A stretch of 64,000 nucleotides of DNA. It comes from Gari tellinella. Taxonomy: Eukaryota; Mollusca; Bivalvia; Cardiida; Psammobiidae. Shown piece after piece: positions 22,343 to 32,495 of the stretch. Location of the stretch: contig OV277864.1 in the NCBI GenBank assembly GCA_922989275.2, positions 3,286,001 through 3,350,000 of the forward strand, written 5' to 3'. Positions within the stretch are counted from its first letter, which is position 1. Each line of letters begins with the position of its first letter. The notes below the pieces were generated by a model. The model made no database searches. It saw nothing but the letters and a program-made list of their open reading frames with translations, and was not told the origin of the DNA. The translations under genes and the position numbers were made by a program.

Positions 22343-22636
22343 GAAAGGATTCGTGAAATTTCGCACTTTAAATGTTAGTTGTTGACGGAAGGCAAGTCAA
22401 CGAGGCATGAAATCAGTGTGCGCGTTTTTTACTTTGAGTAATGAGTGATTTAGAAAAAGCATGGCAATTAAAGATTCATTTCTCGAGTCTACTTGACGGT
22501 GGTACATTTACATGTCTGTGTACGATTCGAAAACCAGTCTTGCTATTTTGATAGCATGGTGCAATACTGTCTTGATATTACATATAGGACACTTGTTAAA
22601 ACAAGGCTTTGTACTATTAGTTCAGTCTTTTAGGCA

Positions 22637-23082
22637 TACACATTGGAGAAGATGCTATTCTTTTCCGTTTAAAGAGACTTAACCGCAATAATAAAATGAA
22701 GAGATAAGCAGTCGTTTTGAAATTATTGAGTTTTTTTCTGTGGAAAGCAAACAGTTAGGAGCCTGATAAGACACCGGGTAACCGGCTAGAATTTTACAAG
22801 GAACATTATGTTTATCACCAACACGTATATCGTGAAATACAGTGGAAAAAACGTTATTCTTTCCCAATAAACGCGTTTACGCTAAAACTATTATTTCCAT
22901 TGCAAACAGTAACCCGGCGTCTGATCAGACTCCAAACTGTTTGCCACTAAGATAAACATGAATTATCAGAATTGTTCAAAAGAAGCACTTTTCTACGTTT
23001 AAGTGTTTTGCGTTTGCGTTTCGTTTTGTTTAAACGGAAACGAATAACGTTTTCTTCACTGTAATGACTTCTCCACTGTTAC
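22637..23082 (+). mobile_element. Older TA-A host split by another TA-A
   Basis: The left end TACACATTGGAGAAGATGC and a left hairpin arm GGAGCCTGATAAGACACC are present, with an end fragment ACTTCTCCACTGTTA at 23067-23081. The copy at 22838-23063 lies between. Confidence 0.6.
22838..23063 (-). mobile_element. TA-A copy lacking the left hairpin arm, nested
   Basis: TA at 22838-22839 and 23062-23063. The hairpin jumps from GCAAACAG to TAACCCGGCGTCTGATCAG, so one arm is lost and the other kept. Confidence 0.85.
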
Positions 23083-23351
23083 TGCTAAATAAATGTAGAG
23101 AACGGTTTAATCTAAACGAATGCACAGTTATATCAATTGTGTGTGTGTTACATTGTAAGTGCCTGTAATATTTGGTTAAAATCTGATCATTTGTTTTCCA
23201 TTTAAATATTTCTTCTAAGCTTATACTTTCCTAATTCAGTCAAGTCATATTTTTAGGACAACTCTGAAGAAGATATCGTTGTGGTGTCAAGATGTTACCA
23301 GCTTAACTATTCTACATCACATTGTTAGTTGTTATCTCTCCACAACGTGCT

Positions 23352-23613
23352 TCAACCCTTTTAGGATCAAATTATTCAATAGATATTTACCCCTTCAACG
23401 CTTTATTGTCGCCTGCTTCAGTATTGTTGTCTGCAAGACACACTTCAAAGTTAGATTTTAAGGTTGTATGATTTACAATGTACATGTAATAAATTTCGAT
23501 AAGAGTGTCAAACAGTTTGGATCCTGATCAGACGCCGCGTTACGTGGCGTCTGATCAGGACCCAAACTGTTTGCTAACGCGCTTTTAGGCGTCATTGAGA
23601 GTGAAAGGGTTGA
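23352..23613 (-). mobile_element. TT-D element
   Basis: The ends TCAACCCTTTTAGGATC and GAGAGTGAAAGGGTTGA each have one change in the TTAA. The hairpin is GGATCCTGATCAGACGCCG with the centre GCGTTACGT. Long family flanks are present. TACATGTA lies at 23481-23488. Confidence 0.85.
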
Positions 23614-23639
23614 ATAGTGGGGATGCATATTCTCTTTTT

Positions 23640-24300
23640 TTGCTTTCTATCTGTCTGTCCGTATGTCACGCTTAATTTTATAGACAATAACTTTTGTTTT
23701 AATGTTGATATCAATCCCAGTTTTGCTTTACTTCTTGCTAATGACAAGGAGTTGCATGGAATTTAATTTGAGGTCGGTAATCAAAGATCACGTGATTCGT
23801 AACTAAAATATATGTGTGGTTTTTCTTTAGTTCTCGGACAATAACTTTTAGGCTAATTGTGTAATCATGTCCAGTTTATATAAATTGATTGCCTTTGAGG
23901 ATGGGATGATTAGGGTTGAATTTGGGGAAAGAAGATGGTAGGTCACATAATCTGTTATTAAAATAGATGTTTGGTTTCATTGTGGTTTCCGGACAATAAC
24001 GTTTGTTGTAATTTGGCGTTCATGTCCATATTTTGTTAACTGGTTATTACTGAGGAGAAAGTGAGTGGGATTGCATTTGAGGTATTAATGTCCAAGGTCA
24101 GATCATATGTTGCTAAATATAGAATAATATAGCTTGGTTTTGGTTTCCGCACAATAACTTTTGTTCTAATGGGTTGATCATGTCAACATTTAGGGTAGCT
24201 TACTGGTTGCTTATGAGGAGTGGATGCTGAGGTTTGCATTTGAGATCAGAGGGTCAAAGGACATTTTGTCTGTTACTAAAATCGGAATTTTGGTTTAACC
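23640..24300. repeat. Tandem array, about 155-bp period, four degenerate copies
   Basis: The anchor GACAATAAC recurs at 23683, 23837 and 23992, with CACAATAAC at 24150, so spacings are 154-158 bp. Other shared words are CATGTCCA, CTGGTT and GCATTTGAGGT. Copies have diverged strongly, so the array is old. No coding. Confidence 0.7.
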
Positions 24301-24580
24301 GCTATATCATCTGCTTTCATGGGCTGATTATCTCTTTATCTTGTGTACAGGTTGGTTAGGCAAAAGATATCGCATTTAAGATACACATGATATGTCACTT
24401 AAAATATAATTTTGGTTTGTTTTATGTCCATTTTGATAGGTTTGTCCGTTTGATTATTTTTGCGTTTCATAGAATATATAAGGGAATATAGTGTGCCGTT
24501 AACTGCTCATATACTATGAGCTTGATTTGCATCGATTTCCAACAGAATATTGTATATGTGATGTTGTTAATTTGTTTATA

Positions 24581-24739
24581 GGAATAAACAACATCTTTTT
24601 GACGTTCATGACGGTATGACTACATTAGCTTCGCAGGGCGTAAATTTTGTAAACGCCCGAAGGGCGTTTTCAATGAATTTACCCCCCGAAGCTAATGTAG
24701 TCATACTGTCATGAGCGGCAAAAAGATGTTGTTTATTCC
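24581..24739. mobile_element. Small inverted-repeat element, about 55-bp arms
   Basis: GGAATAAACAACATCTTTTT pairs with AAAAAGATGTTGTTTATTCC. The inner words TGACTACATTAGCTTCG / CGAAGCTAATGTAGTCA also pair. A possible 5-bp target duplication, TTATA, flanks both sides. The loop contains GGGCGTAAATTT and AACGCCCGAAGGGCGTT. Confidence 0.65.
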
Positions 24740-24744
24740 TTATA

Positions 24745-26060
24745 TTTATATTTTTATTTTCTGTCATCCATTTAATGTGTAGTTTGACCAGATTTGTTTT
24801 CATGTATATGAATATATCATATACCGGCCAAATGGGTTTGATAGATGTAATATCGATGTAATAGCCATTCCAGTTTCTAAATATGGTGTCAAAAGTAGTC
24901 CTTACTACATGTACTGTATTTGCATGATAATTTCAGGGTTTTTACGCACTAAACTTTCTCGCTGTGCTTTAAGAACGCTCGTAAGAAACTAAAACAAAAA
25001 TTTCAATCTGAATATCTATTATCAAAGCATATTTTAAACAATTAGGTGGCGCAAGTTTTTATACACGCTTTACACATAGCAACGCGAATAGCAACGCTGA
25101 AATGCGACTACACAGTCAGCGTGTACACACACCCGCGGCTATCCGTGGCATATCCGATACACATAGGCTAGTTTCAATATGTCATAACGGAACATTACGT
25201 TACCAATTTAGTAAGTGTGAATGCATTATTTTGCTTTATGTTTGAGCGACTTTCCTATGTTATTCTGGTGAACAAATTGTTTGAACTTGTCAATTTCAAA
25301 CCGTAATTGGAAGACAACTTGTCTAATCTATAAATAGAACACTCGGAGAAGGGAGAGAACGCGTACAGCTTTAATGACGGAGCGTAATATGATAACCTCC
25401 CTTAAAAACAGCATTTAATTTTTTTTATCGCAATTTGATTTTAATTGAACTGTCTGCGACTTTAAATAGGGGTTTCGAGATACCCAAACGGATAATCTAA
25501 AAGTATATCCTAACTTGGTCGGTATCTCTCCGCCGTATGGAAGATTTTCTTCGCGGCGGAGACTCCGCCCTCTTTCTAACTGGCTGGAACCGGATTCGAT
25601 TCGTAGGTTCATCGAGAATTGACCTGCATATTTTTTAATACGATTACATAGAGACTTTACAAGGTGAATGTAAATATTGAGAATTGGACCATTTTGACTG
25701 AAATATTTTAGGTAGGGAGATAAGTGGGAGACATACGTATTTCTCAAAAACTACTTCTAGTTAATAATGTATTTGTTCCTAACAGTTTGAATTCAGAATA
25801 ATGTAGCGTCTCACCTGGTTCTCTATTGATTTACACTCTGACATATGTAGTAGATACCGAAATAAAATACAGTTCACTCAACACTGATTGTAGGTATGGG
25901 CTCAGACAAGTCCAATAACTATACTATCATAGAGTGCTTAAGATTAATTGTTACCTTAGATTACTTTTATTGCCCACTTTTTATAGTACATTTGGTAATA
26001 AGGCTTAAACATACCTATTGATAATTCGCCCGGATTATGAACTATTTATATCTGTATACA
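24745..26060. other. Repeat-poor stretch, no gene called
   Basis: No MITE ends are visible. It has a 110-codon minus-strand frame (25415-25747), an inverted GCGGCGGAGACTCCGCC at about 25553 and a TATA-like motif at 25329. It is the longest unit in the first half that looks unlike the repeat deposit. Confidence 0.35.
25329..25336 (+). promoter_or_regulatory. TATA-box-like motif
   Basis: TATAAATA followed within 30 bp by a purine-rich stretch (GGAGAAGGGAGAGAACGCG). In AT-rich DNA the motif alone is weak evidence, and no gene is identified downstream. Confidence 0.2.
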
Positions 26061-26150
26061 GCAATGTACAGTGGTAAAGTAAAACCAGAACGCAAACACT
26101 ATAGAATGAGCAAGTGTTAGTGGGAAATGACAACGTTTGGATAACATGTT

Positions 26151-26605
26151 TTGACCCTTTCACTCTCAAGGACGCTTAACCCTTTGCCTGCTGGTCGCGA
26201 CTTAATTGATTTTTTCAAACAGTTTAGATCCAGATCAGACACCGCGTAACGCGGTGTCTGATCTGGATACAAACTGTTTGACACTCTTCTCTAGGGTTCT
26301 TTACTTAAAAAATGTATAAATCTAAATTTAACAAATTTTGCAGACGACAATTTTGAAGCAGACGACATCACCGCAGGATAAAGTTTAAAATTGCGTTTGC
26401 AAACCGCTTGATTCCTGATCAGACGCCACGTACACGGCGTCTGATCAGCACCAAAACTGTTTGACACTCTTATTGATATTTGTTAAGTCAGACAACCTTA
26501 AATCTATCTTTGAAACGTGACTTGCAGACAACAATACCGAAACGGACGACAATAAAGCGGTGAAGGGGTAACATTTCCCGAATAATTTGATCCTGAAAGG
26601 GTCAA
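26151..26605 (+). mobile_element. TT-D, inside TA-A, itself split
   Basis: Left end TTGACCCTTTCACTCTCAAG; right end CCTGAAAGGGTCAA. Hairpin I lies at about 26397-26464. It is interrupted at a TTAA (GACGCTTAA) by a second TTAA element. Confidence 0.8.
26176..26398 (+). mobile_element. TT-D3 element, innermost of a three-level nest
   Basis: TTAA at 26176-26179 and 26395-26398. The start is CCCTTTGCCTGCTGGTCG. The hairpin TTTAGATCCAGATCAGACAC pairs with GTGTCTGATCTGGATACAAA. The right flank has GCAGACGACAATTTTGAAGC. Confidence 0.85.
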
Positions 26606-26956
26606 TCAGAGTGGCAAACAGTTTGAACTCTGATCAAATACCGGATAACCCGGCTTCTGATCTGGCACCAACCTGTTTGTAGACGTCATGATGTGTTAAG
26701 AATAACCGTATTTATTGGTGAAGAATAACGTCTTCTCCACTGGGAAGTGAATGTACAGTCGCATGAGCGGTCATTCGGACTGAAAGTAGACTATAACTTT
26801 GTACTTGATTATTTTGTTAAACTGTAAATTTCTAATGCATTAACTCGAGAACTTCTTTTTCAATGCAAATATATGTTTATATTGACCAGCCACACCTGGC
26901 AATGAATTATAAGAACAGGTGAAAACGCCATTATATTCGAGGGAACGAGTTTGCAC

Positions 26957-27189
26957 TACATTGGAGAGACATAAATCGTTCCAGTTTAAACGAAACTAAA
27001 TGCAAATGCGATGAAATGACATTTTTACTTTAACTTACATATTTCTTTCTATCTCAGTTGCAAACAGCTTGGATCCTGCTCAGACGCCACTTTACATTGT
27101 GTATGATCTGACTCTCAACTTTTTGCAATGGACTTAATTGTGGCAGCATGATTCGTGTTTATTGCTGTGCAATAACTGATGTCCATTAC
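26957..27189 (+). mobile_element. TA-A element, aged
   Basis: TACATTGGAGAGACATAAAT starts the copy. The hairpin GCTTGGATCCTGCTCAGACG has a weak right arm. The end is approximate. Confidence 0.6.
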
Positions 27190-27207
27190 AAACAGTTTGA
27201 AGTCGGA

Positions 27208-27453
27208 TTAACCCTTTCACTTTCAATGACGCCTTACAGCGCTTGCAAACAGTTTGGGTCCTGATCAGACGCCGCGTAACGCGGCGTCTAATCAGGACCC
27301 AAACTGTTTGACACTCTTATCGATATTTATGAAGTCATACAACCTTAAATCTAACTTTGAAACGTGTTTAGCAGACACCAATACTGAAGCCGACGACAAT
27401 AAAGAGTTGAAGGGGTAAATATCTCCCGAATAATTCGATCATAAAAGGGTTAA
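27208..27453 (+). mobile_element. TT-D element, intact reference copy
   Basis: 246 bp with perfect TTAA at 27208-27211 and 27450-27453. The perfect hairpin GTTTGGGTCCTGATCAGACG is centred on GCGTAACGC; the changed GGGTCC in the left arm is matched by GGACCC in the right. The flanks AAACAGTTTGAAGTCGGA and TCGCCGAG suggest it landed inside an older hairpin I. Confidence 0.92.
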
Positions 27454-27743
27454 TCGCCGAGCTACAGTTGGAAAGACGCTGCAACAGTTTTGACGCATTC
27501 TCTCGCAGCATGCAGTAGTTTAAGATGCTTCACTACGATGTAGATTAGTTCCAATTTACAAAGGCTTCACTTGCGATTGATATTTAATCCTACGGATTGA
27601 GGATTATTACATATAATTTAATTGATACTTAAAAGGAGAAACAAAAAGTAGAAATGTTCCATTGTTATAGGTGATGATATTTCTAATACTTTACAATAAT
27701 TAATTGTTTTGTTTTGCACAAAACAAAACGACTACGGTTATAT

Positions 27744-28130
27744 TCATGACTACAGAAATGTAAAATGCTACTGACTTAGTATTCTAAATAATCGCATTGG
27801 CGTAAAATCAATAAGTATCATTGTGAGCTGTTTGGAGCCAGATCAGATGCCGGGTTACCCGTTAATTGAACACCAAACTGCTTGCAACTCAGGTTAAACA
27901 TATTCGTTTAGTTTTGTTTAACCGTTTCATGATCAAACTTATCGTGAAATTTTCACCCCTTCACCGTTTCTTTGTCGTCTGCTTCAATAATGTGTCTGCA
28001 ATATAGTTTCAAAGTTGAATTTAAGCAGATTGACTGAAGACATTTCAAAAGGAATGTCAAACAGTTCGGTTTGTTATATGTTGTTTTATCGCCTTGTCTT
28101 ACTCTAAACTATTTCCAACGGACATAAATG
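27744..28130 (-). mobile_element. TA-A host, degenerate
   Basis: CTACAGAAATGTAAAATGC and CTGTTTGGAGCCAGATCAGA form the left part. TACTCTAAACTATTTCCAAC forms the right. A truncated TT-D lies between them. Confidence 0.5.
27918..28075 (-). mobile_element. TT-D, truncated
   Basis: TTAACCGTTTCATGATCAAA, CACCCCTTCACCGTTTC and GTCGTCTGCTTC are the usual end. The copy stops at the hairpin start (GTCAAACAGTTCGG). Confidence 0.65.
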
Positions 28131-28367
28131 TTAATCCATTTGCGCCCTGTGGATTCTTCCATGTTTTCCATATTTTGGGTTAGTCCTTTTTTATCTAAAG
28201 GATGCCTGATCTCAATTTTCATTTTTTTGTTATTTTGTATAATTATTGTTATTCTTATTCGTAAACAGTGTAGACTCTGATTAAATGCTGCACTATGCGG
28301 CGTCTGATCAGAGTCTACACTGTTTGCCTTTGCTTCATATATGGGATGGTGGGCAAAAATGGGTTAC
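28131..28367 (+). mobile_element. TT-E element
   Basis: TTAATCCATTTGCGCCCTG begins and GGCAAAAATGGGTTAC ends the copy. Hairpin I in the E version (GTGTAGACTCTGATTAAATG / GATCAGAGTCTACAC) lies at 28263-28327. Confidence 0.82.
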
Positions 28368-28482
28368 ACACAACCCGCTTATTGGAAAAGAACTACTTTT
28401 TATTCCCTTTATACAGGGTACACTAAAATGCATTTGGTATCATGATAATTCAAAACTTACTACTAGATCTAGTATAATTATA

Positions 28483-28563
28483 TTTAATGTTCAATATTTT
28501 GTCAAGCAAAAGGTGTTAACGACAATTAGCATTTCCCAATTTATATTAATAATTAATATCTAG
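28483..28563. repeat. 81-bp direct repeat, first copy
   Basis: About 85% identical to 28821-28901, both ending AATATCTAG. It abuts the TA of the TA-A element that follows. Confidence 0.8.
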
Positions 28564-28820
28564 TACAGTGGAGAAAACGTTATTCTTTCCCGTTTAAACG
28601 CAAACGAGACGCAAACAAATCGCAATAAAACGAGGAAAAATACAACATTTCGACAATTCTGACTATTTATGTTACATGTAATCTGTTTAGCAAACAGTTT
28701 GGATCCTGATCAGACGCCGGGTTACCCGGCGTCTGATCTGGCTCCAAACTATATGCACTGCAAATAATAAATTTAGCGTAATCGCGTTTATTGGGAAAGA
28801 ATAACACATTCTCCACTGTA
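28564..28820 (+). mobile_element. TA-A element at the junction of a tandem repeat
   Basis: 257 bp, TA at 28564-28565 and 28819-28820. The hairpin is perfect near the tip, with CCGGGTTACCCGG at the centre. TACATGTA at 28673-28680 stands where sister copies read GTTAATCTG. Confidence 0.9.
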
Positions 28821-28901
28821 CTTAATGTTCCATATTTTGTCAAGCAAAAAGTGTTAACGACATTAATCGTTACCCAATTTGTATTAATTAGTAATATCTA
28901 G
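28821..28901. repeat. 81-bp direct repeat, second copy
   Basis: Begins directly after the TA of the TA-A element. It aligns base by base with 28483-28563. Confidence 0.8.
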
Positions 28902-29044
28902 GATGATAACTTTAATAGTACATTTTGAATTAATATCCCGCCGTGACTAAATTACAAAATCTGACACAGAGCTTATGATCAAACACATAAATTGATATTT
29001 ATCTATCAGGCTATCAGTTGCTATCAGTATGGTTAAATAAAAAT

Positions 29045-29256
29045 TACAACATAGAAAATACGTTATTATTCCTAATAAACGCGTTTACGCTAGAACTAGT
29101 GTTTCCTTTGCAAACAGTTTGGAGCCAGATCAGACGCCGGATAACCCGGCGTCTAATAGTCAAAATTGTCAAAATATTGTCATTTTCTACGTTTTATTGC
29201 AATGCTTTTGTTTCGTTTGCGTTTAAACGGGAAAGAATAACGTCTTTTCCACTGTA
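29045..29256 (-). mobile_element. TA-A copy with right hairpin arm lost
   Basis: The left end ACAACATAGAAAATACG is decayed and the right end CGTCTTTTCCACTGTA is good. The hairpin stops at CGGCGTCTAAT and jumps to AGTCAAAATTG. Confidence 0.75.
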
Positions 29257-29259
29257 TAC

Positions 29260-29430
29260 TACAGTCGAATCTAAATGACTCGACTTCCCTCAAGTCGATA
29301 TTGTCTGAATGTTTTCCGCTGGTTACCAATTAGCGAACTCACTTTAGTCGAGCATTCCCTCATTGCAAAGTGAAAGAGTAGCATAGCTGAGTTTTAACAT
29401 TACAATACGGGTATTTTCGACTTAAGTGAT
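29260..29430. mobile_element. TA-I (pogo/Tigger-like) fragment
   Basis: TACAGTCGAATCTAAATGAC with following CTCAAGTCGATATTGTCTG resembles long Tigger-type ends. ACGGGTATTTTCGACTT lies near the right boundary. A second member is at 43653. No transposase trace. Confidence 0.45.
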
Positions 29431-29499
29431 TTCTAAGTATGGATGTTTGACTGTGTATTTCAAACACCGACGTTTATTTACGATTACTGTACCAATTAT

Positions 29500-29920
29500 T
29501 ACAGTAGTGAATACATTATTATTTCCCAATAAATGCTATTACATGTACAGTGGAGAATCTGTTATTCTTTCCCGTTTAAACGCAAACGTACGCAAACGCA
29601 AAGCGCTAAAACGTAGAAAAGAACAAGTTTTGGACAATTCTGATATTTCATGTTTATCTTGGTGGCAAACAGTTTGGAGCCTGATCAGACGCCGGGTAAC
29701 CCGGCGTCTGATCTGGCTCCAAACTGTTTGTAAAAGAAAAAATAGTTTTAGCGTAAACGCGTTTATCGGGCAAGAATAACACATTCTCCACTGTATGCGA
29801 AAGCCATGATATCCATTGTAAAGTGTTTTGAGCTAGATGAGTCGACGGGGTACATGTACACGAGGTCTGATCTATCTCTAAACTGTTTGTAACACAGAAA
29901 AGAATAAATTGTGAAACCCT
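29500..29920 (-). mobile_element. Older TA-A host split by a young TA-A
   Basis: The left part is TACAGTAGTGAATACATTAT. The right part has AGTGTTTTGAGCTAGATGAG and CTCTAAACTGTTTGTAAC. Its hairpin centre contains TACATGTA (29851-29858) instead of TA. Confidence 0.6.
29546..29795 (+). mobile_element. TA-A, young 250-bp subfamily, nested
   Basis: Exactly 250 bp. The target TA (29546-29547) is the last TA of a TACATGTA (29540-29547) in the older TA-A. Confidence 0.93.
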
Positions 29921-30149
29921 TGCTCACAAACGCGATTTTGCTTTATCTGTTATTTCAATTGCAAACAGCTTATAGTGCAAAATTCAGACGACGAGTTACT
30001 TGAAATATCACCAGACTCCAAACTGCAACTCGGGTTCAAATAAAAATTAATGGTCAGCAATGTCATGAAATTATCAGTTGCTACACGTTCTTTTATGGTG
30101 TATGCATGAATTTTTGTTTAAACGGAACGGAACAAAATCCCCCACTGTA
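29915..30149 (-). mobile_element. TA-A element, aged
   Basis: CACAAACGCGATTTTGCT, GCAAACAGCTTATAG and CCAGACTCCAAACTGC are interior pieces. The end is AACAAAATCCCCCACTGTA. Confidence 0.55.
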
Positions 30150-30350
30150 TGAGACCACACACGCATACAATACACTTGGCTGTAATAAGAAACGTTATCG
30201 TGAATATTAAAAAAGATGTTTACTGGCGCTTGCTATTACATCAAGTGAAGTTTATACACAATAACTACTTAAACCATATATCTAAACAATTAATGATCTG
30301 GCACACATAATACAATATGTAAACATATTGTAAACAAATGCCTCCCTGGG

Positions 30351-30800
30351 TACTGTAGAGAAAACTCTAGTCTTTCCCAATAACCGCATTTGTTTAACCC
30401 ATTGTATGCTGGGTAATATTTGGCGGCCATTTTTTTTATATCGTCTGCAGCGGGTATAACTCAAATATTTGCAAAAGATTTTAGCAGTTTCTGATGGAAT
30501 ATTGAATTAGCTGCAAACAGTTTTGATCTCAGATCAGGCCCCACAAGGTGGGGCCTGATCTGAGATCAAGACAGTTTACCTACAGATACACCTAAAAGTG
30601 TATCCCGCATAAAATGGGTTAAAAACAATAATGTTCGTTGCAAAAAATCTGAAGCCAAATAAGTTATCATGTCGGCGTCTGATCAGAATCAAAATGGTTT
30701 GCCTCACAATTTTTCTGAATCATAAGTATTGTTAAGAATTTGTCATTTTCTACATTTGATTGCATTTTTGTTGTGCTTTTAATTTCGCTTTCACTGGTAC
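30351..30800 (-). mobile_element. TA-A host split by TT-K
   Basis: The left part is TACTGTAGAGAAAACTCTAG then CCAATAACCGCATTTG. The right part is AAACAATAATGTTCGTTGC and GGCGTCTGATCAGAATCAAA. The two parts join cleanly at one TTAA when the insert is removed. Confidence 0.65.
30394..30622 (+). mobile_element. TT-K element, intact
   Basis: 229 bp, TTAA at 30394-30397 and 30619-30622. Ends CCCATTGTATGCTGGG and CCCGCATAAAATGGG. The hairpin I variant at about 30512-30578 has a CAGATCAGGCCCC arm and a CAAGG loop. This is the only K copy seen here. Confidence 0.87.
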
Positions 30801-30823
30801 TGGATTATATAATGCTTTCCTAA

Positions 30824-31067
30824 TTATCCCTTTCCTCCATGAAACCTCAAATGAACAATTCTGGTTTTCAATTAAGTCTAGTCCATTTTGACATTTTAGG
30901 GTTGATTTTTGCAATATATGTCAAAATCGCAAACAGTGTATACCCTGATCAGAGGGTTCCTGAAGGATTGATCAGAGTCTACACCGTTTTCATAGGACAA
31001 GTGTACTACTCACATGTATGCTATTTGCAAATGACGCATATATGCGTGACTAGGGTTCAAAGAGTTA
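30824..31067 (-). mobile_element. TT-G element
   Basis: Ends TTATCCCTTTCCTCCATG and AGGGTTCAAAGAGTTAC are the G ends in reverse, with mutated TTAA copies. The hairpin tip AGAGGGTTCCTGAAGGATTG is partly unpaired. Confidence 0.75.
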
Positions 31068-31193
31068 CCGCATTGAATCTATAAAGTGCCGATTATATTC
31101 GCCATTTATAATCTGTAATAGAGGATAAACTTGCCCAGGACAAACAGTGTAGACATTCACTTGGGGCTCCTGTTTGTCATTTTGTAATGAAGT

Positions 31194-31415
31194 TTAACCC
31201 ATTTATACCCAGTGGATTCTTCCATGTTTATATATTATATTTTCCCATTTTCTATTAAAGGGATGCCTTGTCAAAACTTTTATTTTCATTTTGTTTTATA
31301 TTGAAATTCCTATCAGCAAACAGTGTAGACTCTGATCAGACGCCGCATAATGCAGCGTCTGATCAGAGTCTACAATGTTTGCGTATGTCCCATATCGTGG
31401 GCACAAATGGGTTAA
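31194..31415 (+). mobile_element. TT-E element, intact
   Basis: 222 bp, TTAA at 31194-31197 and 31412-31415; ends CCCATTTATACCCAGTGG and GGCACAAATGGG. The hairpin GTGTAGACTCTGATCAGACG is centred on GCATAATGC (31316-31382). Confidence 0.92.
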
Positions 31416-31593
31416 ACATTATCCCTGAATAGTCATTTATCGACTACACTTCATTATAAACTGGAAGTTTTGGAAGTGTTGAAAAAGTTAAATGTTTACC
31501 AGAACTTTTCTTTATTTCAGATTTGCCACAGTTCTTCTCATTGTTTGCATCCAACGCAGTTACACACAAAATTCCAAGGTAAAGTATTCATTA

Positions 31594-31966
31594 TACAGCG
31601 TTCACTCCCTTCAACGGCCCTCTCAGCAACGACTCCCTCCTTACAACGACCCTCACCGTTGTTCCCTAAACGGAACAATTATGTCTAACGTTTACACTGC
31701 TGCATTATCGTTTGATTTAAATTGTCGTCTGCTGTTTTTTCTTAAATTTACATATAACTGGAGATTTTGATAGAATATATATAATGACGAGTGACAAACA
31801 GCTTGAATCCAGATCAGACGCCGCGTGACGCGGCGTCTGATCTGGATTCAAGCTGTTTGCAAATGTAAGCAAAGTCTTAATTTTCCCTCTGTATAACGAC
31901 TTCCTCCGAACAACGCCCACAATCTGTGTCTCCCATTTGGTGTCGTTGTAGAGAGGGAGTATATTC
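31594..31966 (-). mobile_element. TA-B element
   Basis: TACAGCGTTCACTCCCTTC starts the copy. TGTCGTTGTAGAGAGGGAGT ends it, with the last bases mutated. The hairpin is perfect around GCGTGACGC. A TA-C starts 5 bp later. Confidence 0.85.
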
Positions 31967-31970
31967 ATTA

Positions 31971-32170
31971 TACAGTAATACCCCTCTATCACCAGCACTT
32001 CTCTATTTATTAGACGCTTAACGGATGTGGCTGATTAAAGTAAGGTGACATTAAGACAGAATATTTCTGATGAACTTTCACCTTACTTTAAGCTGTCACC
32101 TGTCTTTCATACAATTACTTAGCCCTCTTTTAAGTGGTACATGTAATATGGACGTACATGTATGACTGTA
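31971..32170. mobile_element. TA-C element, aged
   Basis: TACAGTAATACCCCTCTATC starts and TATGACTGTA ends the copy. The hairpin II tip AGACAGAATATTTCTGATG is weakly paired. Two TACATGTA motifs (32138, 32155) sit in the right end. Confidence 0.75.
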
Positions 32171-32346
32171 TCGCTCAGAAGCACGTGAACATACAGAAAA
32201 GAAATCAATTATAACCTCTTCAATACATTTCCTGAATGTGTTGCATGTGCATACTTTAGAACAATTTTCGGTATCCTATTTTCTCATTGATTAAATTTAT
32301 AATTCAACCCAAGGTTTTTTTAATTAGGAAATATTGCAATGGGTGT

Positions 32347-32495
32347 CAAATACTTTGTATTCTGTCAGACTCCGCGTTATGCGGCGTCTGATCACAATCT
32401 TAACTGTTTGCAAAAAACATTGAAATTGGGGAAACGGTTTGAGTTCAAAGCAGACGCAGCGAAAATGATCAGGATCCAACTATTTTGATACTCAT
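32347..32495. repeat. Hairpin I relics
   Basis: TCAGACTCCGCGTTATGCGG and CGTCTGATCACAATC form one decayed hairpin (32347-32410). GACGCAGCGAAAATGATCAG with ATCCAACTATTTTGATACTC is a second half-copy. Confidence 0.5.

Larger units (their letters stand above)
26067..26744 (+). mobile_element. TA-A host carrying nested TT-D
   Basis: The left part is TACAGTGGTAAAGTAAAACC ... GGGAAATGACAACG. The right part is AGAGTGGCAAACAGTTTGAA ... GTCTTCTCCACTGGG. The split lies where other copies read TTAATCTGAGTGGC, i.e. at a TTAA. Confidence 0.7.

Noticed and set aside
24581..24739. Inverted repeat as an RNA regulatory element of an iron-response type
   Set aside because: Arms are far too long and a possible TTATA duplication favours a small transposon.
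25415..25747. 110-codon minus-strand frame as a gene
   Set aside because: No recognisable domain, no convincing start context, and composition is biased by the local GCGGCGGAG inverted repeat.
26151..27453. Closely spaced palindromes read as a CRISPR-like array
   Set aside because: Spacing is irregular, repeats are about 65-bp hairpins with terminal repeats of their own, and the LINEs and microsatellites show an animal genome.
30512..30578. Hairpins as transcription terminators or riboswitches
   Set aside because: They lie at the centres of mobile elements with target duplications, have no adjacent genes, and lack U-tracts.
32138..32162. Two further TACATGTA in the right end of a TA-C as clean six-base additions
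   Set aside because: Alignment to other TA-C copies gives a net gain that is not six, so these are not used as evidence.
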